Positions 1 to 11,849 of a stretch of DNA of 64,000 nucleotides are shown here, one piece after another. Below the pieces are notes generated by a model, which saw only the letters and a program-made list of their open reading frames with translations, did no database searches and had not been told where the DNA came from. The DNA lies in the NCBI GenBank assembly GCA_013400975.1, contig WBMZ01000188.1, positions 16,001-80,000 of the forward strand. Direction: 5' to 3'. Every line of letters begins with the position of its first letter. Position 1 is the stretch's first letter. The stretch is from Atrichornis clamosus (Eukaryota; Chordata; Aves; Passeriformes; Menuridae). The position numbers and the translations under genes are program-made.

Positions 1-609
1 GGTTCAAGTTTACAAGCCAATGCTGTGACATTCTTCAGAAGACTGAAAAGTTTCATATAGAAAGATGAACCATTTTCTGAAATATGTCACTTCCACTTTT
101 AAACTTATTTCCTCTGGTAATTCTGTTTCAGTTTATTTTGCTGTGTGAGCACACCAGTTACCAGAAGTTTGGTTGTGAATAATAGATTATTAGTCTTATG
201 CCATAGGTATAAATGCAAATGTCTGCCAATAAACGCTTTTTCCAAAGGTAAATTTGTTTCATCTATAATCATAGCATGCCACTGCTTTCTAAAAATGTTT
301 TTTGAAAACATTAAGGGTCAAGCACATGAAATACTATGAATTAATAAGAAATGTTCATGTAATTTTCTTAAAAGCATAATTTACTAATCCTGTTATCTAC
401 TAACAAAAATAGAATCACTTCTCTTTCTCTCCCCCCAACTAAATCAGGCAAACTTAAAATATATTTGCATTTCTATTGTCTTATTGAGTAATTAGGGAAA
501 AATTATTATTTAAACAAACTCAAAGCTTATCAGCTCCCAAGCCCACCAAAAGCAGTGTAGTTTCATCTGAGTGCAGCAGAATTTTTTTTACAATAACAGA
601 ATTAAAACA

Positions 610-634
610 CCCAAACCAAAACCAAAACCCAAAC
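610..634. repeat. C/A-rich low-complexity patch
   Basis: Irregular CCAAA and CCAAAA units (CCCAAACCAAAACCAAAACC and on). This is simple sequence with no further sign of function. Confidence 0.7.
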
Positions 635-2463
635 AGATGCATTATTTTTATTCCCAAAGCAGGAATATATTTTCTTAAACTTCCTGTACCATGGTGAGCT
701 ACTGCTAAGTGACTGAAGAGAAAAATAATTTACAAAAACCAGACTCAATTTTAGATTCCTATTATCTACAGTCCAATTATGCATTCCTGCACAGATGCTG
801 CTTGAATTATTGAAAGGTTATTATCTTCGAAAGCAAACCTGTTACGTAAAAAACAGCCAAAGTAGTGCATTTAAGTTTGTGATTACAGAACTATGCTAAT
901 TAAGTATCTTGTTGCATTTTTTAATGTTTTGGTATTCTGCTACAGTCCCTTATTGCACAGGGAGTGAGGTAAAGAGGGGTCTGTGCAATTCACAGCAGCT
1001 GAGGTACTGGGCACCTGAGAGAAGCAATTTTCTTTCTTTTCAGTTTAAGCCTGTAATAAATTAGACATCTCTGTTAAATCCTGCAACCACCTTGCTGGGT
1101 TTTTTTGTTTGCTTTTTTTTTTTTTCAAGAAAAGCCAGGAAAGACATAAGAAGTCTCTTTTACATTTGGAAAAAAAAATATCTCAAAAGTATGCCTAGGC
1201 ACTGAACACAATCTTCCAGGTTGTAACCACATGAAAACCTATTATTCACTTGAGTGTAATTCAAGATACACGTTCTAGTCTAAGGCTTGCAAACTTCAAG
1301 TGCCTTAAATAATAAGAATACATGACGTCCCTTCCTCAGTGCCCCACACTGAGAAGGGTCGCTAGGAGCCCTGTGGAGTACCTGCAGCACAAGGACTGTG
1401 CAGCTTTTCACCATCATTTCAGTGTGCTGCTTAATTCACGGAGGGACAGCAGAGTTTGCAAATGTTTACACCATTACCCAATTAACTAACAATATGGCTC
1501 CTACATCTGTCAACAAACAAAGCTGTTGTTGCTTTGTTTTAGCTCCTTGGCATTTTCTGTTCATATGGGTCGCCATTGTACTTAATTATCACACCACAAC
1601 CCTTCTGCAGCTTCTACTTTGTTATTTGTGGCTTGCAAATATGTTGTTTACTACGAAGAACAGAAGCCTTATTACTGAACATACCTCCTAACAAAAGAAA
1701 TGATTTCTCTTGTAAATAAATGAAATATAAGACCTAAGATGCATTCTAACTTACAGTATTTTAAAACAGAATTAGAAACCAAAGAATGATCCATATCAGA
1801 AATCCAAGGATCCTGGAAGAGCTGTAGCTTGCGAAGGAGTGTTCAGTGTAGTGTTCTACTGAATTCCATTCTCTTACATTTATGTGCATTATTTCATAAA
1901 GAAAAGTGTAAAATGCCTTTAAATTTTTATCTGTGTGCCTTGTTTCATTACCATGAATATAAATTCTGGAGTGCTGAACCTCCTTGGCTATGATGCCATT
2001 GCATGATGCTCTTTCCAGATCAGCCCTGCACATTCTATGTTACACTGTCCCAGACCCCTACACCTTTATTCTGTAAAGGTTTATTGTATGTTGCCAGCAA
2101 TTACACAGGAAATCATTTAAGCATGTGCTTATATACTGAATTTGATTTGATTGAACTCAATGAGATTCATCTGTGTGGTGAAATCAACACTTTCTTGATT
2201 AAGGTTGGACAATTCACCTTCAACATCAGTTAACAGCCTCAACAAATGCAAAAGGCACAGAGTTTATCTGTACCTTCAAGTCCTACAACAACTGGCTTGC
2301 TACCAGTCATATGCACACTCCAGGAGTACACTCACGCATCCCATGGTGGTACCAGCTGAATGCATTTTTCTAATCTTTTGTGGGTTTGCTAATGCCAAGT
2401 ACTTGATATTACAATGAAACATGAACTAAAACCCCCTAAAAAGAGACTGTAAGGTGTTCCAAG

Positions 2464-2520
2464 CTTATACAGTGAGAAGGGTGGCAGAGGAGGGGCACAA
2501 TGTCCAGAAGCTGAGAGTAT
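2464..2520 (+). mobile_element. possible decayed CR1 scrap
   Basis: The words ACAGTGAG, GGGTGGCAGAGG, GGCACA and CCAGAAGCTG follow the order of the CR1 3' region (GTGAGGGTGGTGAGGCACTGG and on), but with many differences. No 3' end is present. It could be chance similarity; a repeat-library comparison would decide. Confidence 0.35.
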
Positions 2521-4875
2521 AACACAAGTGACGGCAAAATTACTGACAGTCAAGCTGACAGAACCCTGCACAATAACATGCAGGTGCACTCAGAGCTGTC
2601 CCAAAGCCAGCGGAGAGAGTGCCCCAGGAGATTTTATCTTCAGGCAAATGACTTTCCCTGCAAACTTGAACACTGCCCTCCCTTCAGGGGAGACTCCTTC
2701 GAGCAACACGACCAGTGGTGCTACAGGACCTTATTTCTGTCAGTGTTAGACCTTGCCATTGAGCTGCTTTCACTGAAACAGGTTTAAGTTGGTAAAACAA
2801 TACTTTTCTTCCAACTACGAATACAGTTTTATGGGACCTTAGGTTTTGGTGCACTGGAGCTACGGCTACAGCTTCATCTTTTAAAGAGCTTTTATTGTAA
2901 CCAATATCGGTTTGGTGAACAGGGAGGTTATTATTTAAATAAGTATTTGTTTAAATGAATTCTGTGGTGATTATTCCAACTAAGCACTAGGTAGTTGAAG
3001 TACTTTTGTGGTCCTTTGAAGCTCAAATTATTTAAGACTGTGCCAGTGGAAAAGGTAGTAATATTATTTCTTATACTCCTCCTGTAAGACTGTAGTAGCT
3101 GCTTACACTTTATTCTGAATAAACTCATTGGGTTTTTTAGATAAACCAATAATGAAAACTAATACTAGTTTAAACAACATTTTAATACATTTTTATAGCA
3201 GTCTTTTTCCTTCTAGAATATTTTTTGAGTTATTTCTCACCTTTGCTGACCTATCTGTGCTATTACACACTCACATCCTGAGCAGATGTACTTTTACCAT
3301 TTGCAAGGTGTGGTTCCTTACCCTCCCTAACTCTGCAGGGAAAAGATAAATACCAAAAAAAAAAATGGCTTAATGCCCAGGAAGGTAATTTAAAAATAAA
3401 GAATCGAATACACAATTATTATGACACTTACACAAGCAGTAAATATCACACCCTTCACCTTCTCTCCACCCTAGGACAAGGATCTGATTCCCGAGCAGCA
3501 CAGCCTCTGTGCCGCTTACACACGCATGAATACATTTAATGAATCTAACGGACAAAGAGTTCTTTTACTCTCTTTCCTAATCCTCCTAAAGTATAAATGC
3601 AATTGAAATTACTTAAAGGCACACCTGGTAAAGTACCAGATCTGTTTAAAAAACTATATTTTCAGAGTGACACACAAACAAATACAGTGAATCCTTTCTA
3701 CCTATTGAAACACCTCTGGGTTACACAGATAATACCCTCAACTTGAGCAACAAACAAAAGTAGGGTTACTTTATAGAAATATATGCAATTAGATCGGGCT
3801 TAGTTGAATAAACTTGGAGATAATTTACATCTGAATTGAAGAAAGCCGTCACAAACAAGGAAAAATATGTCATAGTAAAAGACTTGTAGCCTCGATCCAA
3901 ATACAAAGCTAATCCAATACATCACACTCTGTCTTATTTCTTTGAAGAGCTTTTCTCAAAACATATTTTAGATTAAGCATATTTTAAAATACATTTACTC
4001 AGCAAAGTAACAGCTGTTGATAAAACAGAAAATTTTGATGCTGTATGCTCTTCTTGGAGCATGCTTGCCATTCTTGGAAGGCTGTGCAGTGCTCCAAGGT
4101 GCCCAAGATGCTACCAATCTTGACATACCGTAAATTTTTATTGCCTTAACATAGTTTACATCAAAAACGAGTTTGCTGCACAGATTTTAATCAGTGAAGG
4201 CTTTTTAACATCTCTTGCACTACTGGACTTTTTTGACAGCAAATTAAGACAGCAAGTGTATTCTCCTCTGTTTTCTAAAACACTAAAGGTAATGACAGGT
4301 CAGTGTAAACCCACTGTTGCTATATTTGTATAGTGGTACTTGGACTATCTGGTGCTTTTAAAAAGTTCTACATGAAAATCTGATTTTGCCATTGGGAAAC
4401 GCCTCATATTTGTAAAACAAAGCTTAAAAACCCCACAAACACTAATTGTTCTTGTGTCAAAACTAAATAAAGCCCCAATGTTAGTAATATCTTAAAAGAG
4501 ACCAGATTTTAATCCAAATCCTATGGCTTTTTAACGGTAATAAAAGAAATACATAACTGTAGTTTATCAACTGTAAAACTAAAGGCCTTAGGAAGTGCTG
4601 TGTACACCTGCTGTGCTCCAAGGCAGTTCTGTGCCTCTTTTCAGTCAAAGATCAGAAATTTTGTTTAGTGATCAGTACTTGCCCAAAATACATCCAGTAG
4701 CCAACACCACTGAAAATTTGTTTTATACTTATTTCCAAGAACTAACCTCACTGAAAAAAAAATCACTACCAAATAACCAATACGCTTGTTCATTCTGGCA
4801 AAAGTGCAGACACAAAAGTATTTCAGTTAGGAAAAGCCTCTTTGAATAATGTGGCTTTTATTGATGTGGTATTGA

Positions 4876-4920
4876 TGGCACTGAGGTATTGCACAGGTTG
4901 CCCTGAGAGCAAGAGGATGG
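4876..4920 (+). mobile_element. possible decayed CR1 scrap
   Basis: GGCACTGAGG followed by GCACAGGTTGCCCTGAGAG resembles the CR1 wording GGCACTGG, ACAGGTTGCCCAGAGAG. A GGAGGTCTTCAGGC further on (near 5002) could be the next CR1 block. It is too short and divergent to be sure. Confidence 0.38.
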
Positions 4921-7900
4921 AGCTGGAGTCAGTCGGAAGAGTCACCTGCATGTCCTGACCAGGACAACGCTGGTCCCACAGTGCCAACAACCCCGAGACT
5001 GGAGGTCTTCAGGCTTTGAGGAAGAGGAAGGTGCTGTGCAGCTCTCCTCACATTTTCTGCCTTCTTCTCTTCCTTCTTTCAAGTTTGAAATTTTTGATCT
5101 ATCTAGGAATTCTTTGTGTGGTTTCTTGGAAAAAGAGAGGCTGACAGAATACCCTGGACTGTGCCTTTTCCTGACAAAGGACCTGCAGGAAGAGGAGCTC
5201 CATCACCTGCTCCCTCACAGTATTTACCTTCATTTTTCCTGCTGAGCAGAGAAAAGGTTTAAGTACTGGCATTTACAGCTGAGAGCATTTGTATGTTAAG
5301 TATCCTTTCTGCTGTGCCAGGGAGCAAACTAGTCCATTACTTGTGGGCACTGCTGCCTGTGTGCTTACAGTGAAATAACAATTATCCATGTATTTAATTA
5401 AAGTCTGCTAGCTACAGAGAAAAAATATGACATCCCCAGAAATACTACAGCTTTCACTGTGGAGATTGATGAAGAACTGAAAGGAAGCAAACGGCCACAT
5501 CCTCTGGAAGTTTGAAAACATATAAATACATTTAGTGTTCCAAATGAACTGTAAGAACTTTGCTTTGCATGCATCCCAGAGGGGAATGGATGGGAACACA
5601 GTCACTCACAGGAGAATGACCCAGGATTGGATTCAGGTGCACTTAATTATAATTGCATGAAAACACAATCCAAAAGGATTTTTATCATGAGTTCAAAGGA
5701 TTAAGATGTTCAGATACCACAATGATATCTACAGTATAACATTGTGATTGGTAGATAGGTAAATGGCATAAAGAGAGTGCCTAGGACTGCTTTGGTGATT
5801 TAGTCCAATGCATTACTTATGCAATTACCAAAACAGCAGGAGATCATTAAATTTTCTGGTAACCAGACACAGCATTCTTAGTATCATACTATTACAATGG
5901 CTCTCTATTGGTATTTTATAATTTAATTTTCTTCCTACAACAGTCAAAAAAAGCCCACAAAATGGACATTAAGCATGAATTCTCGAGAAAAAGTACAAAA
6001 TATCTTGGGCCCAGTTTATGCTGGATAATGTCATATGCAAGAGCAAAGCTCTACAGCTTAACTAAGGCATCTTCCTGCGAACAATAACGCGCCTCCCCTG
6101 AAATAAATGTTTTGTAAAATGGGGCAGTGCTGAATAAAAGAACACTTTGGGTGCGAGGGATGTGCACTGAAGGGCTGTTGGGTGGAATATATTAATCACA
6201 TGGTTGGCATTAGTCACTGGGCTAACTAATGAGGATGATTCAAGGAGGGCTCGCGCTCGCATTGAGCATTCAGTGCTGGGTGAATGCTTGCTTACTCTAG
6301 TGAGCCTTGAGTAATACAGCTCATCTGAAATGCACACCTATTTCCTCAAACTGGTTAAACATGTATTCAAATAAATTATATTGATTTACAGAATGCAATT
6401 CTATTTCTATTTAGAATAAGCTTATATCGTGAGATGAGATCTCTTTTCAGTGACTTGATACATGAAGGGCTTTAATCGTTTTCTTTGGATCACAGTTACT
6501 TATGTAAAGACACTGGGTCTAAAAAAACACATCAAATCTGTCTTTCTTGGAAGAACACATGGTGAAAAATCTTTCTGTAATATTTACAGAATTTTTTAGT
6601 ACCTATATGAAATTATATTTTCACAAAAGCAAACATCACACTTCAAGAAGAAAAATATATTAAATATTCTCTAAAGTGCTGTCATTGACTTCAGCAGAGC
6701 AAGAATATTACCCACTCCCATTTACAGGTGGTGACCAAAAGACTGTGATACTATTCTTTGGGAGCAACAAACTCCTTAAAGGCAAGAAAATCTGGGAGCT
6801 ACAAATGTTTCAGGGTCCTTCCTCTTGCACTCGAGGTTAATCACTCCAATCGTTCCAGTCGTTCCACTGTTACAAGTTGGCAGGAAGAACAGTCAGAAAC
6901 CAGGCTTCAAAAAGAGGCATGGGAATATGCCAGTCTGGTATGGCCAATTTGCTTAGGCAACTTCTCAGTGTCTTAACCAAACCAAACTTAACTGCTTGAC
7001 TAAATAAAATAACAACGTATCTTGAACAGAGAAGAAAGACAAGGGCAGGTAGTGTTGACTTAAGGACAGCTGTACATGACAAGAGGGACATCTACCTTTG
7101 TAGGTGGCTGTGGCCTTGTGTAAACTAGATCTGAGTAAACACATGACATCATCAGATCTCTATTGACCTGAAAATTTGAAATTATGTGAATTAAAGGAGA
7201 TGACTACTACTTTGTGTAGTAGGAAAGATAAATATCAGTAACTGCAACGACTGGAAAAATTAAATGGATCATGTATAATTCTCAACATTTTTTGAACCTA
7301 CCAGAAAAATATTTCATTCATCTGAAATCTTCCTCTGCCATACGACAGATATAGAAACTACTTTCCTGACTTACATAAAATTACTAAAAGTGCTACTGGG
7401 TATACCCACGACTCTGCATGAATCCTTTATCACAATAACATCTTTCTTCCATTTTTCTATCAAGATCAGGATTAGGGGGAAGAACATTAAGAACCAAAGA
7501 TGGTCCTGGACATTTAACTCTTTCATGAACTATTTAGAGAGTCTAAACACGACCTAGCGAGTTTAAAAGTAGGTTATCTGAAGGAAGTAGTTCACATGGG
7601 GGGAAATTCAGAATAATCCATACAAAGAACAGCTGCCAGAACTGATATACAAAATTGTCAAACTACCTGGCATAGCAATACAGGGATCATTACCTTTCTG
7701 AGAACATCAGAGGATAATTCCCTGCTCAGTGAACTCTGTGTGCCAAATGCTGCAGCTAAACTTACTATCCTGTGATATTATTTTCATCGCTGTGAGCGTC
7801 AAAGAGGATTAATCCTGCCAGAGCACAGGAATGAAAAATCACATTTGGGTTTGGAAGAATATTTTACTCTATACTCCCATATAATATTACAAATTGTCTG

Positions 7901-10900
7901 GTCCTAAATTTACTGAAATCCTGATCATACCTAATTTAAATTGACATGCAATTTGAGTTAAATTTATTTTCTGCCCTTTCAAGGGAGACAGATTTTTTGT
8001 TTCTGTTTATTTAAACTGCTGTTGAAATTGGTTAATTAAAAGGATTTAAAAAATCTTAATACTCTAAACAGAGCAAACTGGTTCTGAATTATTAAGCAAC
8101 ATTTTAGATGCATTTAAATAACCTTAAGTGACTTAACTGCCACCTGATCCTAAGCTGTGGCTCAGAAAAATGAAATGTGAAATACTGTAGAAGTCTTGGC
8201 TTACCAAGGCTTCCAGATACAGTAAATAAAGAGCTTAAGTCTCTAATACCAAGTCTGCAGAAGGCATACTCTCAAATACATAACTAATGCTCCACCTTAA
8301 GGAGAAATCAGCAGAAGAAATGATAGGTTGCAATTTTGATTTTTCATAAGAAATTAATATAATTCCATCTTTGAAAAATAGCTCTTAAAAGGAGAAAGGA
8401 TCTCCCTTTCAGAGACACCATAAAACATTCACAAAATATTAACCCTAGTTGGGTGGCTGAAACCCAGTTTGGGTGAATTTCTGCACATTCCTCTCACAGT
8501 TTCAGCTAGACCTGGTACACTTCAGCTTCTTGCCTAAGTGGGGTAAAATGCCCCCTCTGTAAGATGTTAAGGGTTTTAGGAAGACTTCTGCACGTCACCA
8601 CTACTGAAGTGAGGAACCGATCATCTGGAGGTCTCCGGGGCACTGGGAGAAGGTGGATCTCACAGTCCTCCAGAGGATACCAAAGTCAGAGTTTGGGAAA
8701 GCTTTTGAGAGAAAAGGGACTATTCAGAAATACTGAACTAGAAGGTTGACGGAGCACACCAATACGTGTAGGGAGAGTTCTTTTTGTTAGACGTGATTTC
8801 TGCAAGAAAGGGAGCTGTAATTCTGAAATCAGCACACACATTTAACAGTGCACACATTTACCTCCATGAAGCCTTTGCAGGTGTATTTAAGAATAATGCC
8901 AAGAACATACAATACAGCTGCTCACTCCAAAAGATGTGCTTGCCAAATGCTTCCAGAGTTAGAGGCATGAGTTCCCTGCTGCCCCAGGCTCACATTTGTG
9001 ATACACACTGCTGTTGGTACAAGATGTAGTGCTGTGGTGGTCGAGTACTGAGAGAGGACCTGGTTAATATCTAATTTCAGCACTGGTAGAAAGAACAACA
9101 CAGTCAGTGACAAAGACCCAATAACAAGTCACTGCATGTGCTTAACTGCTTTGGAATGTCACTGCTGCTTTAAAATCTACAAGTAGTGTCTGGAAAAGGT
9201 TAATCTGTGTATTTACTCATGAGTAGAAGTTTGTATTTACAGTAGGGTTATGATACCAACTTTAAGTTAGCTAAGGATATCTGTGTAAGCAACTGGAACA
9301 TAGGACTAAGAACTAATGAATTTTTATTTACCAAAGAAGTAAAAATACTTCAACAACACTGTATCAGGACTGATGGCTTTGAAAAGCGATAAAAATGCTC
9401 TAACAAGTTTACCACAAGAAAATGTTGATTTGGTTGAAGATAATCCCCTTTTTGTTGATAAGACAGAAACACTTTTGGGGGTGTGTATGTTATTGTAAAA
9501 CAGATTAGAATAGAAAAAAAAACCCCAAAAGCAAATCCCTTAACTATAGAAGACATGTTTTCGTCTTATTGCAGCAAAACTCTAGCAAAGTAATTCTGAT
9601 ACTTCCAAACATATTTTTTCAAAAATGTTATGTATAGTTTAAATATAAACAGACATTTTAAATGCTATTGTGTTCTGGAGCAAAAGCATCCCAAGAGCAG
9701 TGTCCTTGTTGCACAGATTCCAATACATGTTTGTGAGACATATCATTCAGCAGAGGCATCCTGACAACTTACAGAGTACTTTAAGAGACTTTAGACCACA
9801 AAGCCTAAGGCAATGAAAATCTACTTTGACTGTAATTCCAAGGCATTGATCAATGACTTATTTTTACTTTTTTTTAATCTGTCTATGGAGTTGCACACTT
9901 CCAACTTTCCAAACCTGGGGAACATGACAGATGTCATTCACAGTTCTCAGTGGTTAGCAAACCCCTGGGGAATATTTTCTGTCTGTCGTAGCTCTGGTGG
10001 TCACAATGGCAACGGGATTCATACATGGCCGCTGAGTCAATCACCATGAATCATTTATGTGACTCCTCATACATGGCATTATTAGGTTGGAATCAGAGAA
10101 AAAACGATGGCAGGGCCTTTGCTTCCCACACAACAGACCAACGGCTCCGGACCCTGCCTTTAAAATCTCCTTTCTCTGCCTCAGCATTTTCTCCCTGCCA
10201 GTTTCACAAATGTGCTGACAATACCAGCCTGTTCTAATTTAATGCTATTTTTTTCTTTTCTTCTCCTTTTTTAATTTGTTCTTACTTGATTCATCTCATA
10301 AATTTTTGAGTTTGTTACAGAGGACTAAAATTCATAATGATGATGACGTGATTAAGTACAGAAACAGCCAGCATAAAGTGAGAACCAAATGTAAAAAGTT
10401 AAGAGTAATATACCTGCAGGGCTTTTATATTAAATATGTATCACAACAGAAATAAGTTACAGGTAAGGAGGCATGACTTGCAAAATATCTAAAACTCACA
10501 AACCCATTGTTTAGACTAAAACAGTTTTTCTTCTGTCAAGTAAACTGAATGATCAGTAATCCTGGAACATAGAGGACTTCTAGTTTTTGGTTTCACTGGA
10601 AATGATACTGCATGCTTAAGGAGTACAGTTAATTAGTGATTAATGAGATTCTTTAAATGCTGCTTTTCAGTCTGACTGATTAGGATTCTCAGTGCACGAC
10701 AAGGTGAAAGAAGAGCTGCAAGCACTGCAATTCTGTTCATAATTATGCCAAAAATTGGTTAAAAATCACATCCACTCTCAAGGTTGTATGTTTGCTAAGG
10801 ACATTTGTTTCTTCACCTTTGGAGAACTTACAAATAAGAGGATAAAGCAAGAGGCATCTCTTACAAACTCCTGTAAACACGTTAATCAGAGCCTCATTCC

Positions 10901-11633
10901 GAGTGAACTTTCTCCAGGGGCAGTGATGGGAAGGAAACAAAATGGAAAAGCAACCCAAGTTACTGAACTCCTTTGGTGAAAAATGGCTTAACCAGTTGCC
11001 TGGGGATGCCCCCAGCAAACAAAACCCCAGCTGGTCCAGAGCTGCCCCCACTCCTTTGCAGTGCTCAGGCAGTATGGCCAAAAAGCTGCTGAACTTCACC
11101 CACAGCAGGTACATCATTAGAATTTCAAGGTAGGAGATATAAATGATTATCTACTGGTATTTTGTAACAGGTGGTTGAAAAATGTTTTAGGATGTACTGA
11201 TTAGTTCATAACTATCCACTGTCTGACACTGAGCCTTGTTCACAACATAAAGTTTCATCAAAATGGCAAAACCAGAAGGATCAGAAGCACCAGCCCAAAC
11301 CAGACCTAAACAGGGTAGCAGTGTTGATGCAGCTTCCCTCAAAACAGGACATGAGCGATGCTGGCTCAGCATATTCAAACAGTTTTCACTGAATATGGTC
11401 CACAACTTTTTTCTGAAATGTAGGATTTTTCACAATGTCATTGGAGGCAGGTCTGACAACACAACCATGTATGTAACATCTGCTAGCACTGGTTGGTCAG
11501 CACCTGGCTTACAGATTGGCAGCACTGACATATCCAGGCACACCTTTTACCTTCTATGCTGTAACACAGCAGTCATCTAACAGACAGGGGTAAGAAGCAG
11601 AGGTACTTATTCCTGAAAGGTATATTTACTCAC

Positions 11634-11849
11634 ATCTCTCCTCGGAAAGGTGCCCAGCAGCTTGTACTCCTCCCAAGGATACCCCTTGGAAGCTACAAAA
11701 TCAAAGACGACCTGGAGCTTGCTGCTGGCCAGGAAACGCCGCTCAAAGAATTCTCCGCTGGGCGTCCGGATGCGGAGTTTGCTGACAGACTCAGTGCTCT
11801 CCTCCTTCGGCTCGGGAGGCAAGGACTGCTCCAGAGAGAGCCTGATAGC
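11634..11849 (-). CDS. FAF1: FAF1 exon 18 (UBX domain)
   Basis: The exon is 216 nt, phase 0 at both ends, 72 codons from AIRLSLEQSLPPEPKEE to LLGTFPRRD (about residues 552-623). The acceptor is TTCCCCAG above 11849 and the donor is GAT|gtgagt at 11633. The UBX domain starts near VSKLRIRTPSGEF, a ubiquitin-like first strand, and runs through VFDFVASKGYPW to the TFPR loop. In UBX proteins the FPR loop, with its Phe-cis-Pro turn, inserts into the p97/VCP N domain, so p97 binding should be kept. The final UBX strands and the C terminus, about 27 residues, must be in a last exon that is not in the 11.6 kb to the left edge. Changes from human are few (S560, F/L after SGE, YPWEE for FPWDE). Confidence 0.98.

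Larger units (their letters stand above)
1..11633 (-). other. FAF1: FAF1 intron between UBX exon and last exon (partial)
   Basis: This stretch lies downstream of exon 18 on the coding strand. I looked on the minus strand for the expected last exon (about 27 codons covering the final UBX strands, then a stop) and found no match, so the intron is probably longer than 11.6 kb. It holds AT-rich DNA with short A and T runs (for example T13 at 1113-1125) and a C/A-rich low-complexity patch at 610-634. It also holds two weak CR1-like scraps, an inverted SOX-like pair near 1515 and a CpG-bearing block at 6060-6330. No coding frame here has a recognisable family. Confidence 0.75.
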
